DNA of 28,296 nucleotides from JBOGGX01 sp050744245 (lineage in GTDB: Bacteria; Actinomycetota; Acidimicrobiia; Acidimicrobiales; JBOGGX01). A program made the position numbers and the translations under genes. Shown here piece after piece: positions 1 to 8,308 of the stretch. The notes below the pieces were generated by a model, which was not told where the DNA came from, did not search any database, and was given only the letters and a program-made list of their open reading frames with translations. Numbering within the stretch: the first letter of the stretch is position 1; each line of letters begins with the position of its first letter. The stretch lies in contig JBOGGX010000031.1 in NCBI GenBank assembly GCA_050744245.1, forward strand, positions 1 through 28,296, given 5' to 3'.

Positions 1-627
1 GGCCCGGGCCGCGGACTCGGCGGCGGCGATCCTGGCCGCTTCCTGGCGGGCGGCCTCTTCCCGACGGCGCTGCTCCTCGGCCAGCCGCTGGCGCTCGACC
101 TCCTCGAGCCGGGCCAGCTCGGCCTCGAGCTCGATCCGTTGCTGGCGTAGTCGTTCCAGGGTGTCGCGCTGATCGGCGAGCGCAAGGTCGAGCGCGGCGG
201 TCGCCACGTCGAGGTCCTCGTTGATCGCCCGGTACTGGTCGACCGCGTCCTGGTTGCCCAGCATGAGGAAGCGCACCAGGGCCTCGGCGTGGACCTGCTC
301 GCCCAGGTCGGCGCCCGAGAGGATGACGGTCTCCGGCACCTCGCCGGCGATGTAACGCTGGACCGCGGTCGTCTCGACCGCCTGCTGCAGCCCGGCCAGG
401 GCGGCGCGGGCGTCGGTGGTCTGGGCTTGCAGCGCGACGATCTCGGCCTCGAGCTCGGCCAGATGGGTCTCGGCGTCGGCCAGGGCCTGCGCCGCCTGCT
501 CGGCCCGCTGGCGGGCGGCGGCGACGGCCTCCGGGTCGGCGACGGCCGCCGGGGCGGCCACGACGAGCAGCCCGGCACACAACGCGCCGACCACGACGGC
601 CCGGACGAACTTGACGCCTCCCCTCAC
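1..627 (-). CDS. Secreted coiled-coil protein, N-terminal part (peptidoglycan hydrolase/EnvC-like helper), cut by window edge
   Basis: The frame is open from a GTG at 627 to base 1, giving 209 codons without a stop; the C-terminus lies outside the window. The first ~33 residues are a classic Sec signal peptide: a short basic start (VRGGVKFVR), a hydrophobic core (VVVGALCAGLLVVA) and an AVA-D type cleavage site. Behind it is a long Ala/Glu/Arg/Gln-rich coiled coil in two blocks, separated by a segment around TAVQRYIAGEVPE. Known actinobacterial proteins with this layout end in an NlpC/P60, M23 or lysozyme-like domain that cuts peptidoglycan, with the coiled coil holding or regulating it. The catalytic domain is not visible here, so the enzyme class is inference. 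It is probably not in one operon with the DUF21 genes, from which it is separated by 83 bp. Confidence 0.7.
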   Translation of the reverse strand, partial: MRGGVKFVRAVVVGALCAGLLVVAAPAAVADPEAVAAARQRAEQAAQALADAETHLAELEAEIVALQAQTTDARAALAGLQQAVETTAVQRYIAGEVPETVILSGADLGEQVHAEALVRFLMLGNQDAVDQYRAINEDLDVATAALDLALADQRDTLERLRQQRIELEAELARLEEVERQRLAEEQRRREEAARQEAARIAAAESAARA

Positions 628-710
628 AACGGTCGGGAACCGTAGCCGATGGCGCGCCAGTTTTGCGGAATGATGACGAACTCGTGTCGGTGGCGCGTCG
701 AAACGCCTGG

Positions 711-1808
711 TCAGCGGGAGGATCGAGCCCGCGTGCCGAGCGACCGCGGGGCTCGCGGCCTCGGGCTGCCCGGGTCTGACTCGTCTCGGATGTCGCCCAC
801 GATCGCCTCGAGCACGTCCTCCAGCGACGCGATGCCGAGGGTCCGGTCGGCGTCGTCCACGACCACGGCCAGGTGGGTCCGCGCCCTCCGCATGGCGACC
901 AGGACGTCGTCGAGCGCCCGGTGCTCAGCCACGACGAGCATCCGCCACACCCGGCCGAACGGGATGGGGCGATCACGCCGTTCGGGGCCGACGGCCAGGA
1001 GATCCTTGGCGTGGAGGAAGCCGATCATGTCGTCGATGTCGCGCCCGACCACGGGCAGCCGGGAGAGCCCGCTGGCCACGACCACCTGCTCGGCATTGGC
1101 GACCGTCTCGTCCCGGCGGATGTGGACCACCCGTTCGCGAGGCACCATCACCGCGCTGATCGGCCGGGTGCCGAAGTCGAGCGCGCCGGTCAGGAGCTGG
1201 TGGGCCACCTCCTCGACCAGGCCCTCGTCGCGGGACGCAGCCAACATCACGGCCAGCTCCTCGCGGGTGTGGGCCGTGCTCAAGGTGTCGCGTGGCTCCA
1301 CGCCGAACAGGCGGACGCCGGCGTTGGCCAGGGCGTTGAGCATCCGGATGACCGGGCGGAACAACGTCACATAGACGTGGTTGGGGATGGCCAGGAGCAG
1401 CATCGTGCGCTCGGGATCGGTGATGGCGATGTTCTTCGGCACCATCTCGCCGATCACCATGTGGGCGAACACCACGATGGTGAGGGCGATGATGAACGAG
1501 AGCGTGTGCAGCACGCCGTCCGGGATGTCGACCGCGGCGCCGATGGCCGACTCGAGCAGCCGGGCCACCGCCGGTTCGGCCACCGCGCCGAGGGCGAGCG
1601 AGGCCATGGTGATGCCGAGCTGGGCGCCGGCGAGCTGGAGCGACAGCTCGTGGCTGGCCCGCAGGGCGAGACGGGCCGGCAGCGAACCGTGCTCGGCCCG
1701 GGGCTCGAGCTTGGTCTGGCGCGAGGCGACCAGGGCGAACTCGACCGCGACGAAGAACCCGTTGGCCAGGAGCAGGAACACGGCGAACCCGAGCAGCAGG
1801 ATGCTCAT
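711..1808 (-). CDS. DUF21/CNNM-type membrane protein with CBS pair (short CorC/HlyC-like)
   Basis: A 365-residue protein. Residues ~1-190 are a DUF21 (CNNM) membrane domain: a first hydrophobic helix (ILLLGFAVFLLLANGFFVAVEFALV) with the family NGFFVAxEFAxV signature, and later helices around SFIIALTIVVFAHMVIGEMVPKN. Residues ~205-335 form a CBS pair. The family is linked to Mg2+/Co2+ efflux or homeostasis, and CBS domains usually bind adenine nucleotides. Unlike its neighbour it lacks the C-terminal CorC_HlyC domain and ends in an Arg/Pro-rich tail. Its ATG overlaps the stop of the upstream gene by 4 bp (ATGA), so the two are translationally coupled and probably form a heteromeric pair. The old 'hemolysin' label for this family should not be taken as function. 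Confidence 0.85.
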   Translation of the reverse strand: MSILLLGFAVFLLLANGFFVAVEFALVASRQTKLEPRAEHGSLPARLALRASHELSLQLAGAQLGITMASLALGAVAEPAVARLLESAIGAAVDIPDGVLHTLSFIIALTIVVFAHMVIGEMVPKNIAITDPERTMLLLAIPNHVYVTLFRPVIRMLNALANAGVRLFGVEPRDTLSTAHTREELAVMLAASRDEGLVEEVAHQLLTGALDFGTRPISAVMVPRERVVHIRRDETVANAEQVVVASGLSRLPVVGRDIDDMIGFLHAKDLLAVGPERRDRPIPFGRVWRMLVVAEHRALDDVLVAMRRARTHLAVVVDDADRTLGIASLEDVLEAIVGDIRDESDPGSPRPRAPRSLGTRARSSR

Positions 1809-3124
1809 GGCTGCGCCGCGGCTTCGGTCGCGGCCCCGGTCGCGGCCTCGTCGGGTTCGGGCTGCGGCTGGGGAGCCACCAGCCGGACCACGGCAACGCG
1901 GAGCCGGTCCATCTCGACCACCTCGACCCGCCAGCCGTCGACCTCCACGCCCTCCCCTGGCTTCGGGATGTGGCCCAGGCGGTCGAGGACGAAGCCGGCG
2001 AGCGTCTCGTAGTCGCCCTCGGGCATGGCGAAGCCGGTGGCGTCGAGCACCTCATCGGGGTGGAGCGTGCCGGGCAGCAGCGACTCGCCCGTCGGCCGGA
2101 CGGTGGTGAAGGGGGCTTCGCCTCGGTCGTGTTCGTCGGCGATGTCGCCGACGATCTCCTCGACCACGTCCTCGAGGGTGATGATGCCGGCGGTGCCGCC
2201 GTACTCGTCGACCACGACGGCCAGATGGCTGCCCGACTGGCGCAGCTCGACCAGAAGCGACGCCAGGTCCTTGGTCTCGGGCACGACGAACGGGTCGGTC
2301 ATGATCGCCGCGACCTTGGTGTCGATGCGGTCATCGGGCGCCAGCCGGTAGACGTCCTTCACGTGCACCACACCGACCAGGTCGTCGAGGTCGCGGTTGC
2401 GGCAGACCGGAAACCGCGAGTACCCCGTCTCGATGGCCACGAGGACGAGGTCGGCGATCGGGGCGTCCGGGGTCACGGCGGTCACGGCCGTCCGCGGGAC
2501 CAGGGCGTCGGCGGCGGTCTTCTGGCGGAAACGCAGCGTTCGGTTGAGGAGGCGGAAGGCCTCCGGCTCGAGCGAGCCCTCCTCGCCCGATGACCGGATG
2601 AGCAGCTCGAGCTCCTCGAGCGAACGGACCGCGGTCAGCTCCTCCTTGGGTTCGATGCCGAGTCGGCGCACGGTCCAGTTGGCCGCGCCGTTGAGGAACC
2701 GGATGATCGGGCCGAAGATCGTGCCGTAGATCGCCGCCGGCCGGCCCAGGAGATAGGCCATGTGCTCGGGGCGGGCCACCGACAGGTTCTTGGGTACGAG
2801 CTCGCCGACGACCATCGCCACCACCGTCACCACCACCAAGGCGATGGCCAGGGCGACGCCGCGAGCCCCGCGGTCACCCAGCAACGGGCGGAGCGCGGGT
2901 TCGATGACCACCGCCACCGTCGGCTGGGCGATGAAGCCGAGGACGATCGAGGTGATGGTGATGCCGAGCTGGGCGCCGGACAGGTGGAACGAGAGGTGGC
3001 GGATGATCTTCTCGACCACGCGGGCCGCCCGCTGACCAGCGGCCGCGTCACGTTCGACCCGGTTGCGGTCGACGGCGACGAAGGCGAACTCGGCGGCGAC
3101 GAAGAACCCCGTAGCCAGGATCAA
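1805..3124 (-). CDS. DUF21/CNNM-CBS-CorC_HlyC membrane protein (CorC/HlyC family)
   Basis: About 439 residues in the full family order: DUF21 membrane domain with ATGFFVAAEFAFVAVDR near the start and the MVVGELVPKN signature; a CBS pair (~residues 205-330) with the typical DEYGGTAGIITLEDVVEEIVGDI end; and a CorC_HlyC domain in the last ~80 residues (LPEGDYETLAGF-like). It is predicted to act in cation efflux or homeostasis at the membrane. The start is uncertain. The only start of the usual kind in the frame is the TTG at 3124, without a Shine-Dalgarno site, and it cuts into the first helix. The frame stays open upstream to about 3224 and encodes plausible helix sequence (ETALGLLAVVLL), so initiation upstream at a non-standard codon or a base error is possible. 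The 3' end overlaps the next gene by 4 bp. Confidence 0.88.
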   Translation of the reverse strand: MILATGFFVAAEFAFVAVDRNRVERDAAAGQRAARVVEKIIRHLSFHLSGAQLGITITSIVLGFIAQPTVAVVIEPALRPLLGDRGARGVALAIALVVVTVVAMVVGELVPKNLSVARPEHMAYLLGRPAAIYGTIFGPIIRFLNGAANWTVRRLGIEPKEELTAVRSLEELELLIRSSGEEGSLEPEAFRLLNRTLRFRQKTAADALVPRTAVTAVTPDAPIADLVLVAIETGYSRFPVCRNRDLDDLVGVVHVKDVYRLAPDDRIDTKVAAIMTDPFVVPETKDLASLLVELRQSGSHLAVVVDEYGGTAGIITLEDVVEEIVGDIADEHDRGEAPFTTVRPTGESLLPGTLHPDEVLDATGFAMPEGDYETLAGFVLDRLGHIPKPGEGVEVDGWRVEVVEMDRLRVAVVRLVAPQPQPEPDEAATGAATEAAAQP

Positions 3125-3236
3125 CAGGACGACGGCGAGCAGCCCAAGAGCGGTCTCGATCGCCGTGAGCGTACTGGTCCGCGTCTCACCCCCACCCGAC
3201 GGGGGAAAGTATGCACAACAACCTCAGGAGGTAGTC

Positions 3237-4073
3237 ATGGCCGTCGTCGAACAACCGGTCGGCGAGAATCGGCGAGAACGCCGTCTGCTCGTCGCCGAGG
3301 CCGGATACTCACAGGTGTCGTTCATCTCGGTGCTGGCCGGGGTGCTCGTGGCCTATGGCGCCTTCGCCGTGCTGGCCGCGATCGTCGGCGGCACGCTCGA
3401 TTCGCTCGGCGTCGACTTCGACGTCGGCAACTACGACTGGGAGACCGTCGGCGGCATCGGCACCGCCGTGATCGGCATCGCCCTGTTCGCCGCCTACTTC
3501 TTCGGTGGCTATGTCGCCGGCCGGATGGCGTTCCGGGGCGGGATGACCCACGGCCTGCTCGTGTTCGCCCTCGGTGTCGTCGTGGCCGCGCTGGTGGGCC
3601 TCTTCATCGGCGCCATCGCCGGGACCGACGCCATCGAGGAGAACCTGCGCAACGTCGGCGTCCCGACCACCGCCGACGAGTGGGGCGCGGTCGGCACCAT
3701 CGCCGGCATCGTCTCGCTCCTGGTCATGCTCGGCGGGTCGGTGTACGGCGGCATCACGGGCGAGCGGTGGCACGGCAAGCTGCGCCGCCGGGCGGCGAGC
3801 ACCGAGTACGGCCCGGACGCCGTCGAACGCGACACCAGCGTCGCCGCGGCCCCGGCACCGACGCCGGCGACCGCGACCGCCCCGGTCGCCCCGGGCGACC
3901 CGGACGACACGGACGACACGGACGGCACCGACGGCATGACGGCCGAGGAGCGCATGCGCCGGGCCGCCGAACAGTCGGAGCAGGCCCGGGTGGCGTCGGA
4001 GCGCACCCGCCCCGCCGAGGTTAGGGCCGACGCCGACGTCGAGCACCCCCGCCCGGTCACCTCGACGCCCTAA
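3237..4073 (+). CDS. Four-helix membrane protein with acidic disordered tail, function unknown
   Basis: The ATG at 3237 is chosen over upstream in-frame starts because a strong AGGAGG sits at 3226-3231, five bases before it. The 278-residue protein has a short charged N-terminus, then four predicted membrane helices at about residues 27-52, 71-98, 106-129 and 149-175. Gly/Ala-rich helix faces (FFGGYVAGRMAF) recall small TIGR04086-like membrane proteins. The last ~90 residues are Ala/Pro then Asp/Thr repeats (DDTDDTDGTDG) followed by a charged Glu/Arg segment, presumably disordered and cytoplasmic. It is transcribed away from the DUF21 pair, so 3125-3236 should hold two promoters. No catalytic motif is visible and I do not assign a function. 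Confidence 0.75.
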   Translation: MAVVEQPVGENRRERRLLVAEAGYSQVSFISVLAGVLVAYGAFAVLAAIVGGTLDSLGVDFDVGNYDWETVGGIGTAVIGIALFAAYFFGGYVAGRMAFRGGMTHGLLVFALGVVVAALVGLFIGAIAGTDAIEENLRNVGVPTTADEWGAVGTIAGIVSLLVMLGGSVYGGITGERWHGKLRRRAASTEYGPDAVERDTSVAAAPAPTPATATAPVAPGDPDDTDDTDGTDGMTAEERMRRAAEQSEQARVASERTRPAEVRADADVEHPRPVTSTP

Positions 4074-4090
4074 CCGCCATCGAATGTTCG

Positions 4091-4122
4091 GTGGATTGTT
4101 CCCAAAAATGGGAACAATCCAC
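4091..4122. terminator. Perfect 14-bp inverted repeat, probable bidirectional terminator
   Basis: Arms at 4091-4104 and 4109-4122 are exactly complementary around an AAAA loop (4105-4108). It lies between two convergent genes, which end at 4073 and 4134, where a terminator for both strands is expected. No T-run follows on either strand, so it would be an I-shaped actinobacterial hairpin terminator; a protein-binding palindrome is the alternative. Confidence 0.6.
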
Positions 4123-4133
4123 GGCAAGTTCGT

Positions 4134-4574
4134 TCAGTGGAGGGGCCCGGCCTCGTCCGCGAGCAACTCCAGGAGGCGGGGTCGCGATCGCTCGATCTCG
4201 TCGCCCAGCAGTCGCTCGATGACGGGACCCCACAGCCCGCCGCCGTAGTGGAGCCGCATCACCAGGCGAGACCCATCGCCGAGCGGCTCGACCGAGGCGG
4301 TCAGCCGCCACGGCGCGTGGGTGCGCCCGTCGGTCTCCCTCCTCTCGAAGACGACCGCCCGGGGCGGCTGGCGCACCGTCCTCGCCATCCGTAGCCGCTT
4401 CGAACGCGCGAGCGGACCGAGTCGCCCGCGCAGGTCGACGAGCCAGGCTTCCGGACCGGCGGACTGGGCCCGGGTGACGATCTCGAGCCACTGCGGGTAC
4501 CGGTCCAGGTCGTCGACCCACGGGAACAGGACGGCCGGCGGCACCGGTGCTTCGAGCTCGGCAACGAGGTCCAC
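4134..4574 (-). CDS. SRPBCC (START-like) small ligand-binding family protein
   Basis: A 146-residue protein starting at a GTG. The N-terminal pattern (VAELEAPVPPAVLFPWVDDLDRYPQWL) followed by alternating strands (WRLTASVEPLGDGSRLVMRLHY) and a long C-terminal helix (GPVIERLLGDEIERSRPRLLELLADE) is the signature of SRPBCC/polyketide-cyclase-like proteins. These have a helix-grip fold with a hydrophobic pocket for lipids or other small molecules. It starts 19 bp after the stop of thiQ on the same strand, so it may be the last gene of the thiamine operon, but nothing in the sequence ties it to thiamine. It converges on the membrane-protein gene with a hairpin between them. Confidence 0.8.
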   Translation of the reverse strand: MDLVAELEAPVPPAVLFPWVDDLDRYPQWLEIVTRAQSAGPEAWLVDLRGRLGPLARSKRLRMARTVRQPPRAVVFERRETDGRTHAPWRLTASVEPLGDGSRLVMRLHYGGGLWGPVIERLLGDEIERSRPRLLELLADEAGPLH

Positions 4575-4593
4575 GGCGACAGTCTGGCGGAGG

Positions 4594-5610
4594 TCAACCG
4601 ATCGGGACGGTGGTGACCCCCGCCGGATCGATGGTCATGGCCACCGTCTCGCCCATGGCCGGTACCGGAACGCCACTGAGGTCGGCGTCGAGCACCGGGC
4701 CGGCCTCGGTGGCGACGGTGACCCTGAAGTGGTCGCCGCGGAACGCGACGGCTTCGGCCTTGCCGGTCACCGGGCCGGAGCCGAGCACCAGCCCGTCGGG
4801 CCGGATCAGCAGCAGCCGAGGCCCGGTCCCGCCGCCGTCGTCGATCCGTACCGGTCCCCACGGGGTGGCCGCGACGCCGCCGGCCACCTCGACGGGCACC
4901 AGGTTGCCGAAGCCGAGGAACCGGGCGGCCAGCTCGTCGACCGGCCGCTGCCACACGTCCTCCGGCGTCCCCTGCTGCACGACCCGGCCCGACCGCAGCA
5001 ACACGACGCGGTCGGCGACGGTGAACGCCTCGGTCTGGTCGTGGGTCACGTAGACGGTCGTGATCCCGAGCCGGGTGAACAGCTCCCGCAGCTCCTCGAC
5101 CAACCGCTCGCGCAGCGTGCGATCGAGCGACCCCAGCGGCTCGTCCAGCATGAGCAGACGAGGGGCGGGGGCCAGGGCCCGGGCCAGGGCCACCCGCTGC
5201 TGCTCGCCGCCCGAGAGCTCGAACACGCGGCGACGCTCGTAGCCGCCCAGTCCGACGAGCTCGAGCACCTCGGCCGCCCGCGCCGCGACGGCCGGCTTGG
5301 CGTCGCCCCGCATCCGCAGGCCGAAGGCGACGTTGCCGGCCACGTCTCGGTGGGGAAAGAGGGCATAGTCCTGGAACATGAGCCCGATCCCGCGCCGGTG
5401 GACCGGTGTGGTGGTGACGTCGCGTCCGTCGAGGACGATCCGCCCGGCGGCCGGGGGTTCCAGCCCGGCGACGGCCCGCAGCACGCTCGTCTTCCCGCAC
5501 CCGCTCGGCCCGAGCAGGGCGACCACCTCGGCCTCCCCGACGACGAGATCGAGGCCGTCGACGGCAACCGTGTCGCCGTAGCGGACGCTGAGCCCGTCGA
5601 CGTCGAGCAT
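4594..5610 (-). CDS. thiQ: Thiamine ABC transporter ATP-binding protein
   Basis: A 338-residue ABC ATPase. Walker A GPSGCGKT is at ~34-41, the Q-loop lies in FQDYALFPH, the signature is LSGGEQQRVALARAL, Walker B is LLMLDEP and the switch His is in VTHDQTEAF. The C-terminal ~100 residues resemble the TOBE-like regulatory domain of the CysA/FbpC/PotA group. By itself it could serve iron, sulfate or spermidine uptake; the thiamine role comes from the TPP riboswitch, thiN and thiB in the same operon. The ATG at 5610 shares one base with the stop of thiP (TGATG), so translation is coupled. It works at the inner face of the membrane, powering ThiP. Confidence 0.9.
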   Translation of the reverse strand: MLDVDGLSVRYGDTVAVDGLDLVVGEAEVVALLGPSGCGKTSVLRAVAGLEPPAAGRIVLDGRDVTTTPVHRRGIGLMFQDYALFPHRDVAGNVAFGLRMRGDAKPAVAARAAEVLELVGLGGYERRRVFELSGGEQQRVALARALAPAPRLLMLDEPLGSLDRTLRERLVEELRELFTRLGITTVYVTHDQTEAFTVADRVVLLRSGRVVQQGTPEDVWQRPVDELAARFLGFGNLVPVEVAGGVAATPWGPVRIDDGGGTGPRLLLIRPDGLVLGSGPVTGKAEAVAFRGDHFRVTVATEAGPVLDADLSGVPVPAMGETVAMTIDPAGVTTVPIG

Positions 5611-7238
5611 CAGAACTCCCCCAGCTCGCCCACCCTGAACCGCTCGATGGCGAGGATGGCGACGGCGGTGACCACGGCCAGGATCGTGCTCATCGCCATG
5701 GCCTGACCGAAGTTCGTCGTACCGGGCTGTCCGAGGAACCGGAAAATGGCGATCGGCATGGTCGGCGTGTCGGCCCGGGCGATGAGCAGGGTGGCGCCGA
5801 ACTCGCCGAGCGACACGGCGAAGGCGAACCCGGCGGCCACGGCCACCGCCCGGGCGACGATGGGCAGGTCGATCTCGCGCCACACCCGGCCCGGCGGGGC
5901 GCCGAGCACGGCCGCCGCCTCCCGCAGGCGGTCGTCGATCGAGCGCAGCACCGGCACCAGCACCCTGACCACGAACGGCACCGCGACCAGGGCGTGGGCG
6001 ATGGGGACCAGGGCAGCCGACGTCCTGAGGTCGAGGGGCGGTTGGTCGAGGGCCACGAGGAAGCCGAAGCCCACCGTCACCGCCGACGTGCCCAGCGGCA
6101 GCATCAGGACGATGTCGACCGCCTGACCGCCCCGCCCCCGCCGGCCGGCGACCGCCACCGCGGCCAGCCCACCGACGACGAGGGCGATGACCGTCGCGCT
6201 GCATGCGAAAAGCAACGAGTTGCGCATGGCATCAATGGGCGGAACGAACAAGAGTGTCCCCTGCCGAGATGTGCCCAAGGCACGGTAGAAGTCGAGGCCG
6301 TACCCGGCCGCCGTCCGGAACGAGCGCTCGATGAGCACGCCGATGGGCGCACCGAGGAGCAGCGCCATCACCGCCAGGTTGGCGCCCACGAAGGCCCAGG
6401 GCCGCCAACCACGCGGCCGCCGGGCGACCTCGGCCTGCGCCCGCAGCCGCTGGCGGAGCTGACCCCGGCCGGCGAACACGGTGTACAGCGTCAGCAGCAG
6501 GACCACGGCCGCCAGCTGCAGGATGGCCAGCACGCTCGCCAGAGGAAGATCGAGGAGCTGGCGGGTGGCCCGGACGATCTCGACCTCGACGGTGGCCCGG
6601 GTCGGCCCACCCAGGATCAGCACGACGCCGAACGAGGTGAACGTGAACAGGAAGACGATCGCCGCCGCCGACGCGATCGCCGGACGCAGGAGGGGAAAGG
6701 TCACCTCACGGAACACGCGCCCGCGGCTGGCACCGAGGACCCTGGCCGCCTCCTCCACCCCCGGATCGAGATGCGACCACAGCCCGCCCACGGTGCGCAC
6801 GACCACCGCGTAGTTGAAGAAGGCGTGGGCCAGCAGGATGGCCCACACCGTGTGCTGCAGGTCGGCCACGCCCGCCAGGACTCCACGCGGGCCGATGAGC
6901 CCGAGGAACGCAGTGGCCACGACGACGGTCGGCAGCACGAACGGGACGACGATGAGCGCTCGTACCAGCCGCCGTCCCGGAAAGTCGTAGCGAGCCAGGA
7001 CATAGGCCCCGGGCAGCCCCAGCACCAGGGTCACCACGGTCGACGCCGTGGCCTGCCACACCGTGAACCACACCACCTTCAGCACCGATGGCTCGGTGAG
7101 GACCTCGGCGAACACGCCAAGGCTCCATCTCCCGTCCGGGCGTAGCCCCATACCGACGATCGTCACGACCGGGTAGAGGAAGAAGACGGCGAGGAAGGCC
7201 AGGGGCACGGCGAGCAGCACGGCCCGGCCGAGGCTCAC
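5610..7238 (-). CDS. thiP: Thiamine ABC transporter permease (fused two-domain)
   Basis: The GTG at 7238 is preferred because it forms a GTGA overlap with the thiB stop; a longer in-frame GTG at 7271 would add 11 residues and overlap thiB by 37 bp. The ~542-residue protein is a tandem fusion of two binding-protein-dependent permease domains with about 12 membrane helices. It has two EAA loops that contact the ATPase: EEAARVLGASRGRVFREVTFP in the first half and REAAAVLGAPPGRVWREIDLP in the second. This fused form is typical of ThiP and FbpB. The substrate is inferred from the riboswitch and thiN. Confidence 0.88.
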   Translation of the reverse strand: MSLGRAVLLAVPLAFLAVFFLYPVVTIVGMGLRPDGRWSLGVFAEVLTEPSVLKVVWFTVWQATASTVVTLVLGLPGAYVLARYDFPGRRLVRALIVVPFVLPTVVVATAFLGLIGPRGVLAGVADLQHTVWAILLAHAFFNYAVVVRTVGGLWSHLDPGVEEAARVLGASRGRVFREVTFPLLRPAIASAAAIVFLFTFTSFGVVLILGGPTRATVEVEIVRATRQLLDLPLASVLAILQLAAVVLLLTLYTVFAGRGQLRQRLRAQAEVARRPRGWRPWAFVGANLAVMALLLGAPIGVLIERSFRTAAGYGLDFYRALGTSRQGTLLFVPPIDAMRNSLLFACSATVIALVVGGLAAVAVAGRRGRGGQAVDIVLMLPLGTSAVTVGFGFLVALDQPPLDLRTSAALVPIAHALVAVPFVVRVLVPVLRSIDDRLREAAAVLGAPPGRVWREIDLPIVARAVAVAAGFAFAVSLGEFGATLLIARADTPTMPIAIFRFLGQPGTTNFGQAMAMSTILAVVTAVAILAIERFRVGELGEF

Positions 7239-8308
7239 CGGAGGACGGTGTCGGTCCACTCCTCGATCCACTCGTCTCGGTTGGCGCCGATCTCACCCGG
7301 GTCGACCGTCACGGGATCGGCCGGGAGCACGGCGTGGGTGACGAACACCTCGGGCAGCTCGGTGTCGGGGCGCACGGGGAACACGAACATGTTGAGGGGC
7401 AAGTCGGCCTGGAACTCCGGCGAGAGCAGGAAGTCGACGAACCGCCGGGCGCCGTCCTCGTTGGCCGCCCCGTTGAGGATGCCGGCGAACTCGATCTGCC
7501 GGAAGCAGCCGTCGTCGACCACGGCCGTCGGCGACTCGGCCGGCGGTGGGTCGAGACCGAGCACCTCGGCGGGCGGGCTCGACGCGTACGACACCACCAG
7601 GGGTCGGCTGCCCTCGCCAGAGCCGCCGGAGAACTGGCCGAAGTAGGCGTCCTCCCACCCGTCGGACACGAGCACCCCGTTGGCCCGGAGGTCGGCCCAG
7701 AAGTCGAGGAACCCGTCGGCGCCGAACCGGTCGACGGTGGCGAGCATGAAGGCGAGGCCAGGACTCGACGTGGCCGGGTTCTGCACCACCAGGAGATCGC
7801 GGTAGTCGGGCCGGGCCAGGTCGTCGATGGTCCGGGGCGGCGGGATGCCCGCCGCCGAGAAGTACTCGCGGTCATAGTTCACGCACACATCGCCGTAGTC
7901 GACCGGGGTGACGCGGTGCTCGTCGTCGATCGCGAACGCCTGGTCGATCTCGTCGAGCGCGGGCGACTCGTAGGGCACGAACAGGTCGGCGTCGACGGCC
8001 CGGCTCAGGAAGGTGTTGTCGACCCCGAAGAACACGTCGGCCTCCGGGTTGTCCCGAGTGAGGATGGCCTGGTTGAGCGCGGCGCCGGCGTCGCCCGCAC
8101 GCAGGATCTCGACCTCGATGCCGGTCTCGTCGGTGAACCCGGCCAGGACGTCGTCCGACGCGTTGAACGAGTCGTGGGTCATGAGCGTGATCGAGCCGCC
8201 GCCGGCCTCGGCGTCGTCGTCGCCGTCCGATCCGCAGGCGACAACGCCCAGGGCGGCGGCCGCCAAGAGCGCGACTCGGCTGGTCAATCGGATCCTGGTA
8301 GCACGCAC
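7235..8308 (-). CDS. thiB: Thiamine ABC transporter substrate-binding lipoprotein
   Basis: A 357-residue extracellular binding protein. The signal peptide ends in a lipobox (GVVAC, Cys25) followed by GSDGDDD, so it should be a lipid-anchored protein on the outer face of the membrane. The mature start (ITLMTHDSFNASDDVLAGFTDETG) and later LNQAILTRDNPEADVFFGVDNTFLSRA match the thiamine-binding ThiB/TbpA branch of type-II periplasmic binding proteins. The GTG at 8308 is supported by a purine-rich GGAGGAAGGAA site upstream. It overlaps the end of thiN by 25 bp; a TTG at 8287 overlapping the thiN stop is a weaker alternative start. Confidence 0.92.
   Translation of the reverse strand: MRATRIRLTSRVALLAAAALGVVACGSDGDDDAEAGGGSITLMTHDSFNASDDVLAGFTDETGIEVEILRAGDAGAALNQAILTRDNPEADVFFGVDNTFLSRAVDADLFVPYESPALDEIDQAFAIDDEHRVTPVDYGDVCVNYDREYFSAAGIPPPRTIDDLARPDYRDLLVVQNPATSSPGLAFMLATVDRFGADGFLDFWADLRANGVLVSDGWEDAYFGQFSGGSGEGSRPLVVSYASSPPAEVLGLDPPPAESPTAVVDDGCFRQIEFAGILNGAANEDGARRFVDFLLSPEFQADLPLNMFVFPVRPDTELPEVFVTHAVLPADPVTVDPGEIGANRDEWIEEWTDTVLR

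Noticed and set aside
3895..3940. GAC/ACG-rich tandem stretch as a possible CRISPR or regulatory repeat
   Set aside because: It is the coding sequence of the Asp/Thr low-complexity tail of the membrane protein and lacks spacer structure.
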